Shown here: positions 63,086-64,000 of the stretch, piece by piece | Position numbering within the stretch: the stretch's first letter is position 1 | Layout: the number at the start of each line of letters is the position of its first letter | Origin: Chrysophaeum taylorii | Lineage: Eukaryota; Sar; Pelagophyceae; Pelagomonadales; Pelagomonadaceae | Assembly (NCBI GenBank): GCA_029834535.1 | Contig: JAQMWT010000166.1 | Coordinates: 62,001 to 126,000, forward strand | Direction of reading: 5' to 3' | DNA length: 64,000 nucleotides | Position numbers and translations under genes: made by a program | The notes under the pieces: generated by a model | Databases searched by the model: none | Told to the model about the DNA's origin: nothing | What the model saw: only the letters and a program-made list of their open reading frames with translations

Positions 63086-64000
63086 TTAGTTAGTTAGTCG
63101 GAGTTCGCGCTTCTCCACAATGATGCGACGCGTCACAGCGGCGGCTGTATTGAGGAGGGCGTCCCTGTCCTCGGGCCGAAACTTGGGGGCGACGGCCGCG
63201 GCTTTGTCGGGGTGCCATCGGAGCAGCGCGGCCCGGATCCTCGCCTTGATCTCGTCCGCGGGCATCAAGCCGTTGGCGCCCGAAACCGAGGCATCGGCCG
63301 GCGGCAGCGGAAGGTCCGCGAGGCCCACCGACGCGCCCGGGGCCGCGGCGACGAGACCCTCGAAGGCCCTGAACTTGGCATCGTAGACCGCGAAGCTCGC
63401 GTCGGGCGGGAACGCGACGCCGGGTTCGTCGTCGAGCGATGCTTCCAATTCGGCCGCCGCGTCCTCGGCCAGCTTGAGCTCCGCCTGGATCTCGGCGCGC
63501 TCGGTCTCGCCGACCCCTTCGGCCGCCTCGAGCGTCGCCGTCGCGGCCGCGATCTCCAGCAAAACGCGTCGCTTGTCGCGCGGCCCGCGCTCGAGAGCGC
63601 GCCGCGCGGCCAATAAGTCGCACCGCGCCTTGAGCCGCACCAGCGATGCCTCGGCGGTGCCCCCCACGGCCGCGAAGGCCGTCGTCCGCGCGCCCGCGGC
63701 CGTCGCGGCGCGACTCAGGTCGTCCCGCGCCGCCGCTATCTTCCCGCCGAGCACGGAGACTCTCGAGCGAACGGCGTAGAGCGCGGCCCGGTGCGGTGCC
63801 GCTCCCCCCGGCGGCGCGGCGCCCCCACGGGTAATCGCCTCGTCGAGCCGTCGTTTCGCGGTCGCGATGTCGCGCCGTCGCATCGCCTCGACGGCCTCCG
63901 TCAGCTCGCCGAGGCGCGCGTGAGGCGCGACCCGACGCGCGCGCGAGGCAGCAACGCCCACGCGGTCGGCGTCAATCACGACGCCCCAGCACGCGCTGCG
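63086..64000 (-). CDS. J-domain-like protein (NFKBIL1-type end), partial at window edge
   Basis: The frame is open to the window end on the right, so the N-terminus is outside; no ATG is seen before 63890. The visible 300 residues have Ala/Arg-rich helical repeats (ELTEAVEAMRRRDIATAKRR, LAARRALERGPRDKRRVLLE) that could be TPR-like. They end with EIKARIRAALLRWHPDKAAA and FRPEDRDALLNTAAAVTRRI. The HPD tripeptide is the J-domain signature that stimulates Hsp70 ATPase. The arrangement LRWHPDK then PEDRD resembles the C-terminus of NF-kappa-B inhibitor-like 1 proteins more than classic DnaJ. Confidence 0.6.
   Translation of the reverse strand, partial: RSACWGVVIDADRVGVAASRARRVAPHARLGELTEAVEAMRRRDIATAKRRLDEAITRGGAAPPGGAAPHRAALYAVRSRVSVLGGKIAAARDDLSRAATAAGARTTAFAAVGGTAEASLVRLKARCDLLAARRALERGPRDKRRVLLEIAAATATLEAAEGVGETERAEIQAELKLAEDAAAELEASLDDEPGVAFPPDASFAVYDAKFRAFEGLVAAAPGASVGLADLPLPPADASVSGANGLMPADEIKARIRAALLRWHPDKAAAVAPKFRPEDRDALLNTAAAVTRRIIVEKRELRLTN

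Noticed and set aside
63055-63097. The (GTTA)n run as telomere or SINE insertion
   Set aside because: Only four to five units, no SINE body, and it lies at a gene 3' end; similar short runs occur at 46376 without a repeat body.

Overview
The window is nuclear DNA from a eukaryotic microalga, most likely an ochrophyte stramenopile close to pelagophytes (inference). Supporting this are a canonical histone H3, GC-rich and mostly intronless genes with occasional tiny introns, a two-LOV photoreceptor-like protein, the algal ankyrin repeat type with a WARANGCPWDE-like core, a P4H with a VHL-like tail, and several proteins of algal/protist type. I found no rRNA, tRNA or CRISPR array.

Layout. (1) 1 to about 9.2 kb: an AT-richer Ty1/copia fossil (integrase, reverse transcriptase, RNase H) with a cytosine-5 DNA methyltransferase domain in front of the integrase, a SINE-like insertion in its RNase H, and an unrecognised ORF block after pol. 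(2) 9.2 to 19.7 kb: a Ty3/gypsy fossil with LTRs, gag-like region, retropepsin-like region, a second and different cytosine-5 methyltransferase between protease and reverse transcriptase, then RT, RNase H and integrase. Two nearly identical SINE-like copies sit inside it. (3) 19.7 to 22.7 kb: Helitron helicase relics, a solo LTR, another SINE-like copy and inverted-repeat arms. (4) 22.7 to 29.4 kb: a coiled-coil ORF, a small membrane protein divergent from a nibrin (NBS1) homologue, an ankyrin pseudogene and a secretory prolyl 4-hydroxylase. (5) 29.9 to 40.4 kb: a duplicated segment. Each half has a fatty-acid-hydroxylase-superfamily gene with one intron at the same place, followed by a decayed acyl-ligase-type gene; in the first half ACP-like and acyltransferase-like pieces also remain. 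Foldback, Helitron and SINE-like repeats lie between. (6) 40.5 to 64 kb: a gene-dense host region with HUS1, histone H3, a PH-domain protein, mitochondrial ClpX, an Mlo-like membrane protein, an MsrB-like protein, a conserved uncharacterised family, a LOV protein, a WW-like protein, a four-TM protein, a divergent sirtuin interrupted by a TAG codon, and a partial J-domain protein.

The central observation is that two unrelated LTR retrotransposon superfamilies here each carry a DNA cytosine methyltransferase in different positions of the polyprotein. Nibrin and HUS1 both serve the DNA-damage checkpoint, but nothing in the sequence shows that they are co-regulated. Both LTR elements are described as fossils only.
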